A model generated the notes under the pieces. That model did no database searches. It saw only the letters and a program-made list of their open reading frames with translations, and was not told the DNA's origin. From JAADHG01 sp964418645 (GTDB taxonomy: Bacteria; Bacteroidota; Bacteroidia; Flavobacteriales; Flavobacteriaceae): a stretch of 18,647 nt of DNA. A program made the translations under genes and the position numbers. Location of the stretch: contig CAYQME010000046.1 in NCBI GenBank assembly GCA_964418645.1, positions 1 through 18,647 of the forward strand, read 5' to 3'. Below, one piece after another: positions 6,075 to 13,888 of the stretch. Each line of letters opens with the position of its first letter. Within the stretch, counting starts at the first letter, position 1.

Positions 6075-7367
6075 CTAAGCTAACAAATATGACTTTAAAT
6101 CTTGATAAGTATCAATTTTAATAGATACTTTCTCTCTATCCATAACTGTTTCAATTTGAGAAGGTAAATCTTGTTTTTGTTGGATAACTTCTTCAACTAT
6201 ATCTAAAAACTTAGTAGGATGTGCTGTTTCTAAAAACACACAATGTGCCTCTGGGTTGTTTTTACAATATGCTTTTGCTCCCAAGTACCCAACTGCGCCA
6301 TGAGGGTCTGCTACATAGTTGTATGTGTTGTAAATCTCTTCCATGGCTTCTTTTGTTTCTTTATCATTAAAACTATAAGAAGACAAATTGTTTTTTAATG
6401 TCTCAAAATTGTGTTTATAGATTTCTTGAATACGAACGAAATTACTTGGGTTACCAACATCCATGGCATTACTAATAGTTTCAACTGATAGTTTTGGATT
6501 ATAAAGCTGGGTTTTTAAGTACTCGGTAACTACATTGTTTTCGTTGTTAGATGCAATAAAATGATGAATTGGTAAACCTAATTGTTGCGCCATCATGCCA
6601 GCACAAACATTACCAAAATTTCCACTAGGAACAGAGAATACAATTTGTTTGTATATGTTTTTAAGTTGCTTATAGGCAAACATATAGTAGAATAGTTGTG
6701 GTAACCAACGTGCTACGTTTATGGAGTTTGCTGAGGTGAGCTGCATATGGTTTGTTAACTCCTTATCTAAAAATGCAGTTTTCACTATGTCTTGGCAGTC
6801 GTCAAACGTGCCATTAATTTCAAACGCTGTAATGTTTTGTCCTAGTGTGGTCAATTGCTTTTCTTGAATATTGCTGACTTTTCCGCTAGGATAGAGGATT
6901 ACAACATTTACACCTTTTACACCTAAAAACCCATTAGCTACAGCACCTCCTGTATCTCCTGATGTGGCGACTAAAACAGTGATTTCTTCACTATTGTTTG
7001 TATTGAAATACCCTAAACATCTTGCCATAAACCGAGCGCCAACATCTTTAAATGCCATTGTAGGACCATGAAACAGCTCTAAGGTGGAGATATTTTTTGA
7101 TAACTCAATAACAGGAAACTCAAAGGATAGCGTTTCATCAATGATTTGTTTTAGAATATCTTCGGGAATATTAGGTATTACAAATTGCTTAATAGCTTCA
7201 AATGCAATTTCAGAATGTGATAGATTGTCAAAATCTTCAAAGAATGATTGTGGTAAAGGTGTAATTGACTCAGGGAAATACAAGCCTTTGTCTGGGGCTA
7301 ATCCTTTTATAACAGCATCTTTAAACGATGTGTTCGGTGCTTTTTTATGGAGTGAGTAGTATTGCAT
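6075..7367 (-). CDS. thrC: Threonine synthase
   Basis: PLP enzyme of the last step in threonine synthesis, converting O-phosphohomoserine to threonine and phosphate; cytoplasmic. 430 aa, the usual length of the E. coli-type enzyme. The N-terminus MQYYSLHKK...GLAPDKGLYFPE is typical. HGPTMAFKDVGARFMAR (100-116) holds the PLP-binding Lys107, and LVATSGDTGGAV is the PLP phosphate-binding glycine loop. SVPSGNFGNVCAGMMA and ADPHGAVGYLG follow in the expected places. It is the last gene of thrA-thrB-thrC, starting 6 nt after the thrB stop, so co-transcription is near certain. The ATG at 7365-7367 is the conserved start. Confidence 0.97.
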   Translation of the reverse strand: MQYYSLHKKAPNTSFKDAVIKGLAPDKGLYFPESITPLPQSFFEDFDNLSHSEIAFEAIKQFVIPNIPEDILKQIIDETLSFEFPVIELSKNISTLELFHGPTMAFKDVGARFMARCLGYFNTNNSEEITVLVATSGDTGGAVANGFLGVKGVNVVILYPSGKVSNIQEKQLTTLGQNITAFEINGTFDDCQDIVKTAFLDKELTNHMQLTSANSINVARWLPQLFYYMFAYKQLKNIYKQIVFSVPSGNFGNVCAGMMAQQLGLPIHHFIASNNENNVVTEYLKTQLYNPKLSVETISNAMDVGNPSNFVRIQEIYKHNFETLKNNLSSYSFNDKETKEAMEEIYNTYNYVADPHGAVGYLGAKAYCKNNPEAHCVFLETAHPTKFLDIVEEVIQQKQDLPSQIETVMDREKVSIKIDTYQDLKSYLLA

Positions 7368-7373
7368 TTTAAT

Positions 7374-8303
7374 TTAAGAATTGAGGATTTTAATTCCTTT
7401 TATGTTTATTGGGGAAACAAAAGTATTAAAGGCTATATCTGTTTCTAAATATATTGTTTTCATAGCTACTTCCACTTTTTTAGCAGTTTCAATGCCTTCA
7501 CTTAATGCAAAAATAGAGGGACCAGATCCTGAAATAGTACAACCAAGTGCACCATGATTTAACGCGGCAAATTTTACATCATCAAAATAAGGAATAAGCT
7601 TGCTTCTATAGGGCTCTACAATAATATCTTGTAGCGATCTTTGTATTAAGCTATAATCACTTGTATGTAATGCGTGAATTAAACTTCCAACATTTGCCCA
7701 CTGACCTATAGCGTCTTTTAAAGGTACATTTTCAGGTAAAATGGCACGTGCTTCAGCTGTTTTGATTTCAATTTGAGGGTGAATAATGGTAGCGTATAAC
7801 TCTTTTGGTGTAGGAATTTGCAATATTTCTAATGGCGCAATACTTTTTACCAAAGTAAATCCCCCAAATAGTGCTGGTGCCAAATTATCGGCATGCTCAC
7901 TTTTGCTAGCTAGGGCTTCACCTTTCATAGCAAAATAGGAGAGTTGCGTATTATTATATGGTTTTCCTAACAGTTCGTTAATTCCGAAAACACTTCCAGC
8001 AGCACTCGCAGAACTACTACCAATACCACTTCCTGGTTTAATGTTTTTATAAATTTCTATTTCAAAACCACAATCGGGATTCGCATTTTCAATAAGTGCT
8101 AATGCAGATACTCCAGCTACATTTAGATGAGCTTCATATGGCAAATCATAACCTTCGATTTTGGTAATATAAATTCCTTTTTTTGAAATTTTTCTTATGA
8201 CCATTTCATCTCCAACATTATCTAAGCAAAACCCTAGCACATCAAAACCACAGGCCACATTAGCAACAGTTGCAGGTGAGAATATTTTTATTTCGTTTAT
8301 CAT
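7374..8303 (-). CDS. thrB: Homoserine kinase
   Basis: GHMP-family kinase phosphorylating homoserine to O-phosphohomoserine with ATP; cytoplasmic, middle step of the threonine operon. 309 aa, the family's normal length. N-terminal FSPATVANVACGFDVLGFCLD is characteristic. PGSGIGSSSASAAG (residues 90-103) is the GHMP ATP-binding loop. EHADNLAPALFGGFTLV and the C-terminal GALGCTISGSGPSIFAL (GHMP motif 3) complete the set. The start lies 2 nt after the thrA stop, which suggests translational coupling. No irregularities are seen. Confidence 0.97.
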   Translation of the reverse strand: MINEIKIFSPATVANVACGFDVLGFCLDNVGDEMVIRKISKKGIYITKIEGYDLPYEAHLNVAGVSALALIENANPDCGFEIEIYKNIKPGSGIGSSSASAAGSVFGINELLGKPYNNTQLSYFAMKGEALASKSEHADNLAPALFGGFTLVKSIAPLEILQIPTPKELYATIIHPQIEIKTAEARAILPENVPLKDAIGQWANVGSLIHALHTSDYSLIQRSLQDIIVEPYRSKLIPYFDDVKFAALNHGALGCTISGSGPSIFALSEGIETAKKVEVAMKTIYLETDIAFNTFVSPINIKGIKILNS

Positions 8304-8305
8304 AA

Positions 8306-10756
8306 CTAGTTATTTGCAATTCTAATAATATCAGCAAACAAACCAGAAGCTGTTACATCTGCACCAGCACCAGCACCTTTAATAATCATAGGTTGCTCAG
8401 GATATCGTTCGGTATAAAACATAACAATATTATCTTTTCCTTCTAAATTATAGAATGGATGCCCTTTATGGATTTCTTGCAATCCAACTGAAGCTTTTCT
8501 GTCACCAAATTTCGCTACATATTTAAGCTGACAATCATTCGCTTTGGCTGAAGCAAATAAGTTTTGATAATGTGTTTCATCTTTTATTAATGTCTTGTAA
8601 AAATCGTCTACAGAATCAGCTTTTTGACCAGAAGGAGATAAGAACGATGTGTTCTCAATATCTTCAAGATTCATTTCTGTTCCGCTTTCGCGAGCTAGGA
8701 TCAATATTTTTCTGGCAACATCAACACCACTCAAATCTATTCTCGGATCAGGTTCGGTATAGCCTTCATTTTGTGCTTGCTTCACCACATCATGGAATTT
8801 TTTATTCGCATCAAAATTATTAAAAACAAAGTTAAGACTGCCTGAGAGTACCGCGTGAATAGTATGTATTTTATCTCCTGATGTAATTAAATGGTTGAGT
8901 GTATCAATTACTGGTAATCCTGCACCAACATTAGTTTCGAATAAGAAAGTTGCGTTGTATTTTCTTGATAATTGTTTTAGCGTGTTGTAATTATTATAAT
9001 TACTCGAGCATGCTATTTTATTACAAGCTACAACAGCAATACTTTCACATAGATAGCTTGCGTATATGTCTGAAACTTCTTGATTTGCGGTAACATCAAC
9101 AAAAATACTATTTCTCAAGTTCAAGATTTTTGCTTTATCAAGAAAACCGTTTATAGATGCCTTTTCTCCATTTGCAAGTTGGTCTTTCCAAGACTCTAAG
9201 TTCATACCATCACTATCAAAAATCATCTTTCTAGAATTCGATAAACCAACAATTCTAATATTAATCTTTAAAGTTTCTTTTACATGTTTTTGTTGTTGTT
9301 TTATTTGTTCTATTAGTTTTTTACCAACATTACCAACACCTGTAATAAATAAGTTGAGTTGTTTGATTTTAGCTTCAAAAAAACGTTCATGAAGTGTGTT
9401 TAAAGCTTTTTTAACATCATTCTTTGCAATAACTGCCGAAATATTTCTTTCAGAGGCACCTTGTGCAATAGCTCTAATATTTACATTGTTTTTACCAAGA
9501 GTACTAAACATTTTTCCGCTGATACCTTGATGATTTTTCATATTGTCGCCAACAACTGCAATTATTGCTAACTCTTTTTCTACAAGTATTGGATCTATCT
9601 TGTGCAAAGAGATTTCATTTTCAAAAGTGAAATCAATAGCTGTTTTTGCAATATCAGCATCATTCTCAGCAATGCCTATGCAAATGGAATGCTCAGACGA
9701 CGCTTGTGTTATTAAAATCACACTTATTTTTTCTTGAGATAGTGTTTCAAATAATCGCTTAGAAAACCCTGGAACACCGACCATTCCGTTTCCTTGTAAT
9801 GTTAATAATGCAATATTACTAATATTACTAATTCCTTTTACTGCTAAGTTTTTACCATTAATTATTTGGTTAGTAATTGATGTTCCGCAATCTTCTGGAG
9901 CTAAAGTGTTTTTAATAGTTATTGGAATATTTTTATCTAGTACAGGCTGAACAGTTGGAGGATACAATACTTTGGCGCCAAAATGAGATAGCTCAACGGC
10001 TTCTTGATAGGATAGCTTTTGTATAGGTTGCGCTTGCTTAACGAGTTTTGGATTGGTAGTAAACATACCACTTACATCAGTCCAGATTTGTAATTCTTCA
10101 ACATCTAATGCAGCAGCTATAATTGAAGCCGTATAATCTGAACCACCTCTTCCTAAGGTAGTAATTTCACCATCTTGAGATTTTGATATAAATCCAGGAA
10201 GAATAGTTATTGATTTGGAGTTGTTGCTAAAAAAAGTAGTGATGTTTTTATTGGTTTTTGTAAAATTAATCGAAGCATTAGTGAATGTTTTATCAGTTAC
10301 AATAATCTCTTGAGAATTCTTTAGTACTGAATCTAATCCATTTGAGATTAAAGCCTCATTAATGATGTACGAGGATAACAACTCACCAAAACTCAAAAGT
10401 TTATCTGTAGTTTTTGGAGACAATTCATTGATTAAATACAGGCCATCTAATAGTTGCTCTAAGTGGGTTAATTTAGTAGAAACAACTTCTTTTGCTGTAT
10501 TTTGAGAGCTTTTAGTGATAAGTGAATCAATAATGCTTAAATGTTGATTCATTATATCATTGAAGGTTTCTTTATAACTACTTTGCTTATCCATAGCTTG
10601 ATTAGCAGCAGTAAGTAATTTATCTGTAATGCCTCCAACTGCAGACACAACAACTGCAATTGGAGTATTTTGAGACTGCTGTTTTAAAATGCCAATAACT
10701 TTATTTATGTTTTTGGCAGAACCAACAGAAGTTCCACCAAATTTTAATACTTTCAT
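8306..10756 (-). CDS. thrA: Bifunctional aspartate kinase / homoserine dehydrogenase I
   Basis: Two-domain cytoplasmic enzyme of 816 aa catalysing the first and third steps from aspartate to homoserine. The kinase domain starts with KFGGTSVGS (residues 5-13) and contains TTLGRGGSDYTASI (199-212). ACT-type regulatory sequence occupies about 316-460, including GISGKMFSTLGKNNVNIRAIAQGASERNIS. The dehydrogenase begins near residue 468 with the Rossmann motif FITGVGNVGKKL (GxGxxG at 473-478). It continues with VACNKIACS and TNVGAGLPVIDTLNHL, then TEPDPRIDLSGVDVARKILILARE. Length and order match E. coli ThrA. It is the first gene of the threonine operon. A Thr/Ile-rich small ORF and a promoter candidate lie upstream, so threonine/isoleucine attenuation is likely in addition to allosteric feedback through the ACT domains. 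Confidence 0.97.
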   Translation of the reverse strand: MKVLKFGGTSVGSAKNINKVIGILKQQSQNTPIAVVVSAVGGITDKLLTAANQAMDKQSSYKETFNDIMNQHLSIIDSLITKSSQNTAKEVVSTKLTHLEQLLDGLYLINELSPKTTDKLLSFGELLSSYIINEALISNGLDSVLKNSQEIIVTDKTFTNASINFTKTNKNITTFFSNNSKSITILPGFISKSQDGEITTLGRGGSDYTASIIAAALDVEELQIWTDVSGMFTTNPKLVKQAQPIQKLSYQEAVELSHFGAKVLYPPTVQPVLDKNIPITIKNTLAPEDCGTSITNQIINGKNLAVKGISNISNIALLTLQGNGMVGVPGFSKRLFETLSQEKISVILITQASSEHSICIGIAENDADIAKTAIDFTFENEISLHKIDPILVEKELAIIAVVGDNMKNHQGISGKMFSTLGKNNVNIRAIAQGASERNISAVIAKNDVKKALNTLHERFFEAKIKQLNLFITGVGNVGKKLIEQIKQQQKHVKETLKINIRIVGLSNSRKMIFDSDGMNLESWKDQLANGEKASINGFLDKAKILNLRNSIFVDVTANQEVSDIYASYLCESIAVVACNKIACSSNYNNYNTLKQLSRKYNATFLFETNVGAGLPVIDTLNHLITSGDKIHTIHAVLSGSLNFVFNNFDANKKFHDVVKQAQNEGYTEPDPRIDLSGVDVARKILILARESGTEMNLEDIENTSFLSPSGQKADSVDDFYKTLIKDETHYQNLFASAKANDCQLKYVAKFGDRKASVGLQEIHKGHPFYNLEGKDNIVMFYTERYPEQPMIIKGAGAGADVTASGLFADIIRIANN

Positions 10757-10835
10757 TTTACTTGTTTTATCTGTTCAGACTAAAGTTTTGTGTTTAAAAT
10801 CACAAAATGAATATTAGGACGAAGGTAAATATAAT

Positions 10836-10949
10836 TTAACAACCCAAAAGGGTAGTGTTTGTAGATGTAAATACAAGAATAATCCCAAAAGAAGTGCACA
10901 CTTCATTTGAAGCGGTAATAGAGATTATATTTCGGAATATTTGGTTCAT
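10836..10949 (-). CDS. Candidate threonine operon leader peptide
   Basis: Small ORF of 37 codons plus TAA on the - strand, ATG at 10947-10949, ending 79 nt before thrA. It encodes six Thr and six Ile, with the run TSTNTT just before the end, and also ITA, NIIS and FGIIL. Thr and Ile are the amino acids whose supply is governed by this operon. A consensus -7 element lies 21-28 nt upstream of its ATG, so it would be the first thing translated in the thr transcript. The Thr codon cluster overlaps the 5' side of a hairpin, AACA(CT)ACCC-TTTT-GGGTTGTT. This is the set-up of ribosome-mediated attenuation as in enterobacterial thrL, but I could not find a classic GC-rich terminator with a U run, so the mechanism is inferred. 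Confidence 0.6.
   Translation of the reverse strand: MNQIFRNIISITASNEVCTSFGIILVFTSTNTTLLGC
10838..10860 (-). promoter_or_regulatory. Hairpin over the Thr codons of the thr leader
   Basis: On the - strand, ACCC and GGGT pair around a TTTT loop, extended by AACA and TGTT after a two-base CT bulge. A ribosome waiting on the ACA-TCT-ACA-AAC-ACT-ACC codons would cover its 5' arm. A second AT-rich stem (TTTTGTG/CACAAAA at 10786-10807) follows. Which of these acts as terminator or antiterminator cannot be settled by eye. Confidence 0.4.
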
Positions 10950-10969
10950 TTTTACAATTAAAAACATTT

Positions 10970-10977
10970 CAAATGTA
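10970..10977 (-). promoter_or_regulatory. Candidate -7 element of the thr operon promoter
   Basis: The - strand reads TACATTTG, an exact match to the Bacteroidota consensus TAnnTTTG. A T-rich tract (TTAGTTTTTTT) lies in the -33 region, without a clean TTTG. Transcription would begin near 10963, about 14 nt before the leader ORF. CATTTGAAATG over this box is a perfect palindrome. Confidence 0.5.
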
Positions 10978-11102
10978 TTATTTTTACTCTAACTAAAAAA
11001 ACTAATGGTTGACTTTTACGGAATTATAATAATCTACTTATTATTTTTATGATTATAGAATTAACAGGTACGGTGTTTAATGATTCTAATAATTTATCTT
11101 AA

Positions 11103-12674
11103 ATGAAAATATTTTCTAAGGAGCAAATTTACGAAGGCGATAAATTAACGGCTGAGCGACAACAAATTTCCTCAACCGATTTGATGGAACGTGCAGGGAC
11201 TCAAATTTTCAATTGGTTACATCAGCAAATGCAAGGAGCTCAAGTACCTATTAGAGTATTTTGTGGTATTGGAAATAATGGTGGAGATGGTTTGGTGTTA
11301 TCTAGGCACTTAGTCACACATGGCTATAATGTAATAACCTATATAGTTAATTGTAGCGATAAACGGTCTAAAGATTTTTTAATTAACTATGATAGAATTA
11401 AGAATGTAACAAATGATTGGCCAATACTTATAAATTGTGAAAATGAATTCCCTGAAATTGGTCAAGACGATATTATAGTTGATGCTGTTTTTGGAATTGG
11501 ATTAAATAGACCAGCTGATGACTGGGTAAAAGGTTTATTCCAGCATTTTAAAAACTCTAAAGCCTTTACTCTATCTATTGATATGCCTTCAGGCTCGTAT
11601 GCCGATAAAGTGCCAGAAGATGAAAATGGTGTGGTTTGGGCTGGCTATACTTTAAGTTTTGTCGCTCCTAAGCTGGTGTTTTTCTTACCAGAAACAGCTA
11701 AATATACCATACAATGGGAGGTGTTGGATATTGGTATTGATACTGAATATCTACAAAAAACAAATACTGAAGTAGCGTTAATTGGAAAACATGAAGCGCT
11801 CTCAATGTATATGCCTAGAGAGAAATTTGCTCATAAAGGCACTTATGGCCATAGTTTAATAGTAGGAGGGAGTTACGGCAAAATTGGTGCTGTTTTGTTA
11901 GCTAGTAGAGCAGCTTTATCGGTAGGTTCGGGTTTAATAACGGCTTTTATCCCTAAATGTGGTTATCATATTATTCAAACAGCTTTTCCGGAGGCTATGG
12001 TTATAACTGACCAAGACGATAACAAAATAAGCAATATAGGCTATGATATTAAACCTTCAGTTATTGGATTTGGTATTGGTATTGGTACACATAAACAAAC
12101 CACTGATGCTTTTAAAACTTTTTTAAAGAATAATAAAATCCCTTTAGTTATCGATGCTGATGGTATTAATATGTTGTCTAAAAATAAAGACTTACTCAAG
12201 TTACTACCTATACATACTGTATTAACACCACATCCAAAAGAACTAGAGCGTCTGATAGGACAATGGAAAGACGATTTTGACAAACTTGAAAAAGCAAAAG
12301 CATTTGCTAAAAAATATAAAATTGTTTTAGTTTTAAAAGGGGCACATACCATTACTATTTTTAACGACAGATTATTTGTTAACTCTACAGGAAATCCTGG
12401 ACTAGCCACTGCAGGAAGTGGTGATGTGCTTACTGGAATTATTACTGGATTGATTGCTCAAGGTTATACAGCTGATATAGCTGCAATTTTTGGAGTCTAT
12501 TTGCACGGCAAAGCAGCAGATATTGCTTTGGAAGACTTTGGATACCAGAGTTTAATTGCAAGCCATATTATTGAATATCTAGGTGAAGCGTATTTAGACT
12601 TATTTAAGGACCCAGAAGCACTACAAGAACCCGAAGAAGAGGGAGAAAGTGGAGGAGAAGAATTGTATATATAA
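11103..12674 (+). CDS. nnr: Bifunctional ADP-dependent NAD(P)H-hydrate dehydratase / NAD(P)H-hydrate epimerase
   Basis: Metabolite-repair enzyme of 523 aa: the N-terminal domain epimerises damaged NAD(P)H hydrate and the C-terminal kinase-like domain dehydrates it back to NAD(P)H. The YjeF N-terminal domain (about 1-215) shows LMERAG and FCGIGNNGGDGLVLSRHL (nucleotide-binding loop, from residue 53). The C-terminal ribokinase-fold domain starts near HKGTYGHSLIVGGSYGKIGA and shows VIDADGIN, LTPHPKELERL, LVLKGAHTI and the ATP-site motif TAGSGDVLTG with the catalytic-type Asp near 441. The last 25 residues are an acidic tail (EPEEEGESGGEE), not part of the fold. It is divergent from the thr operon with about 150 bp to the leader promoter, and convergent with the TlpA-like gene across a shared terminator. 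Confidence 0.96.
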   Translation: MKIFSKEQIYEGDKLTAERQQISSTDLMERAGTQIFNWLHQQMQGAQVPIRVFCGIGNNGGDGLVLSRHLVTHGYNVITYIVNCSDKRSKDFLINYDRIKNVTNDWPILINCENEFPEIGQDDIIVDAVFGIGLNRPADDWVKGLFQHFKNSKAFTLSIDMPSGSYADKVPEDENGVVWAGYTLSFVAPKLVFFLPETAKYTIQWEVLDIGIDTEYLQKTNTEVALIGKHEALSMYMPREKFAHKGTYGHSLIVGGSYGKIGAVLLASRAALSVGSGLITAFIPKCGYHIIQTAFPEAMVITDQDDNKISNIGYDIKPSVIGFGIGIGTHKQTTDAFKTFLKNNKIPLVIDADGINMLSKNKDLLKLLPIHTVLTPHPKELERLIGQWKDDFDKLEKAKAFAKKYKIVLVLKGAHTITIFNDRLFVNSTGNPGLATAGSGDVLTGIITGLIAQGYTADIAAIFGVYLHGKAADIALEDFGYQSLIASHIIEYLGEAYLDLFKDPEALQEPEEEGESGGEELYI

Positions 12675-12705
12675 AAAAAGAGCCGTTAAATACAGCTCTT
12701 TTTTT
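12673..12705. terminator. Bidirectional intrinsic terminator
   Basis: AAAAAAAGAGC (12673-12683) pairs perfectly with GCTCTTTTTTT (12695-12705) around an 11-base loop. The T run follows the stem in the + direction for nnr, and the A run gives the U tract in the - direction for the convergent TlpA-like gene, whose stop is 19 bp away. It overlaps the nnr stop codon by two bases. Confidence 0.85.
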
Positions 12706-12723
12706 ATATATATTTCGGGATGC

Positions 12724-13761
12724 CTATATCTTTAGCTCATCAAACAACTCAATCAATTTTGGGTTTGATGGTCTAGGTGCATCTGCTGTTTCTATGTTTC
12801 CATCAGGATCAATTAAAATAAATCTTGGAATACCATTTATTTTATAGGCTTCTACAAAACTGGATTGCCAAGCTTTATCAGAAAATAATTGAACACCTTG
12901 TAACTGCTTATCTTTAACCATATTTTTCCATGCTTCGTGAGCTTTTTCTAAAGTTCCACTTCTTCTAGCATCATCAATAGAAATACTTACAAAAACAATA
13001 TTCTTGTCTTTATATTGTGTTTCAAGTTTTTTAAGAGAAGGAATTTCTCTTTTACAAGGACCACACCAAGTTGCCCAAACATCTACATAAACGTACTTTC
13101 CTTTTAAATCAGAAAGAGAAGTAGAACCACCTTTAAAATTCTCATAGTTTTCAAAAACAGGAGATGGAGAGCCTTTTGGAAGTGCTTCTCGCAACGCTAA
13201 TTTTGAATTGAAATACCGCTCAACAGATTGTATAGTTTTAGGTATGTCTTTATCAGCATTAGCAATGTGGGTTGAGTCTACATTTTTTAATTCAAGCTTT
13301 AAAGCTTCGTAACCATTTTTAAAATTGTTTACGGCAATACTTATATCTTCTTTTGTACCACTATCAAATAGTGCAGAATTGAAATGGGTATTCCCTAATC
13401 TATAAAGCCTAATTGAAAAATTATTGATATCTGCGTCGTCTCCTTCAAAAGTTAAGGTGTTATCGAAATCTTCATAATCTGCACGAATAGAAGATACATT
13501 ATTATTTTTTAAATATATAGAACCATATTCATCACCATGTTTAAATGAATAATCTCCTGCAATAACTTTAAGTGTATCACTAAATGTACCATCATCGTTT
13601 ACTGTAATTATTTTTTCATAATCGCTACCTTTAAATACTTTTATGGTTTTTTCAGTATGTGGATTGGTTATCTTGCCTGAAAGTGTTACATAATTTTTAG
13701 GTTCGTTTTGGCAAGCTAATGTAATAAATACAAGGGCTATTAGGGCTAATAAATTTTTCAT
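12724..13761 (-). CDS. TlpA-family thioredoxin lipoprotein with DUF4369-like N-terminal domain
   Basis: Predicted periplasm-facing thiol-disulfide oxidoreductase of 345 aa. The signal peptide ends at lipobox Cys17 (ITLAC). Residues about 24-115 (YVTLSGKITNPHTEKTIKVFKG..., later DGTFSDTLKV.AGDYSF) resemble the DUF4369 beta domain typical of Bacteroidota TlpA proteins. A helical linker follows. Residues about 197-345 are the AhpC/TSA-thioredoxin domain with WATWCGPC (Cys233, Cys236), FVSISID, and the cis-Pro motif INGIPRFILIDPDG. Domain order and length are usual for the group. It is a single-gene unit with its own promoter candidate at 13791-13798, ending at the shared terminator. It differs from the cassette-borne thioredoxin at 76-1278, which has its extra domain at the other end. 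Confidence 0.9.
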   Translation of the reverse strand: MKNLLALIALVFITLACQNEPKNYVTLSGKITNPHTEKTIKVFKGSDYEKIITVNDDGTFSDTLKVIAGDYSFKHGDEYGSIYLKNNNVSSIRADYEDFDNTLTFEGDDADINNFSIRLYRLGNTHFNSALFDSGTKEDISIAVNNFKNGYEALKLELKNVDSTHIANADKDIPKTIQSVERYFNSKLALREALPKGSPSPVFENYENFKGGSTSLSDLKGKYVYVDVWATWCGPCKREIPSLKKLETQYKDKNIVFVSISIDDARRSGTLEKAHEAWKNMVKDKQLQGVQLFSDKAWQSSFVEAYKINGIPRFILIDPDGNIETADAPRPSNPKLIELFDELKI

Positions 13762-13790
13762 TACTATTATTGTTTTAGTTTTTATAAATC

Positions 13791-13798
13791 CAAAAATA
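13791..13798 (-). promoter_or_regulatory. Candidate -7 element of the TlpA-like gene
   Basis: The - strand reads TATTTTTG, matching TAnnTTTG, about 30 nt upstream of the start codon. The -33 region holds TGTTTA but no exact TTTG. Confidence 0.4.
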
Positions 13799-13888
13799 AT
13801 AGAATAGCATTATAAACACATAATAATTAACATTTATTTGGATATAATTTTTTGAATGTTGAATTTTGGCGCATAATTATTCTATACT

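Noticed and set aside
10786..10807. TTTTGTG/CACAAAA stem before thrA as the attenuator's terminator
   Set aside because: The stem is almost all A-T and in the direction of thr transcription it is not followed by a U run; it may still form but does not look like an intrinsic terminator.
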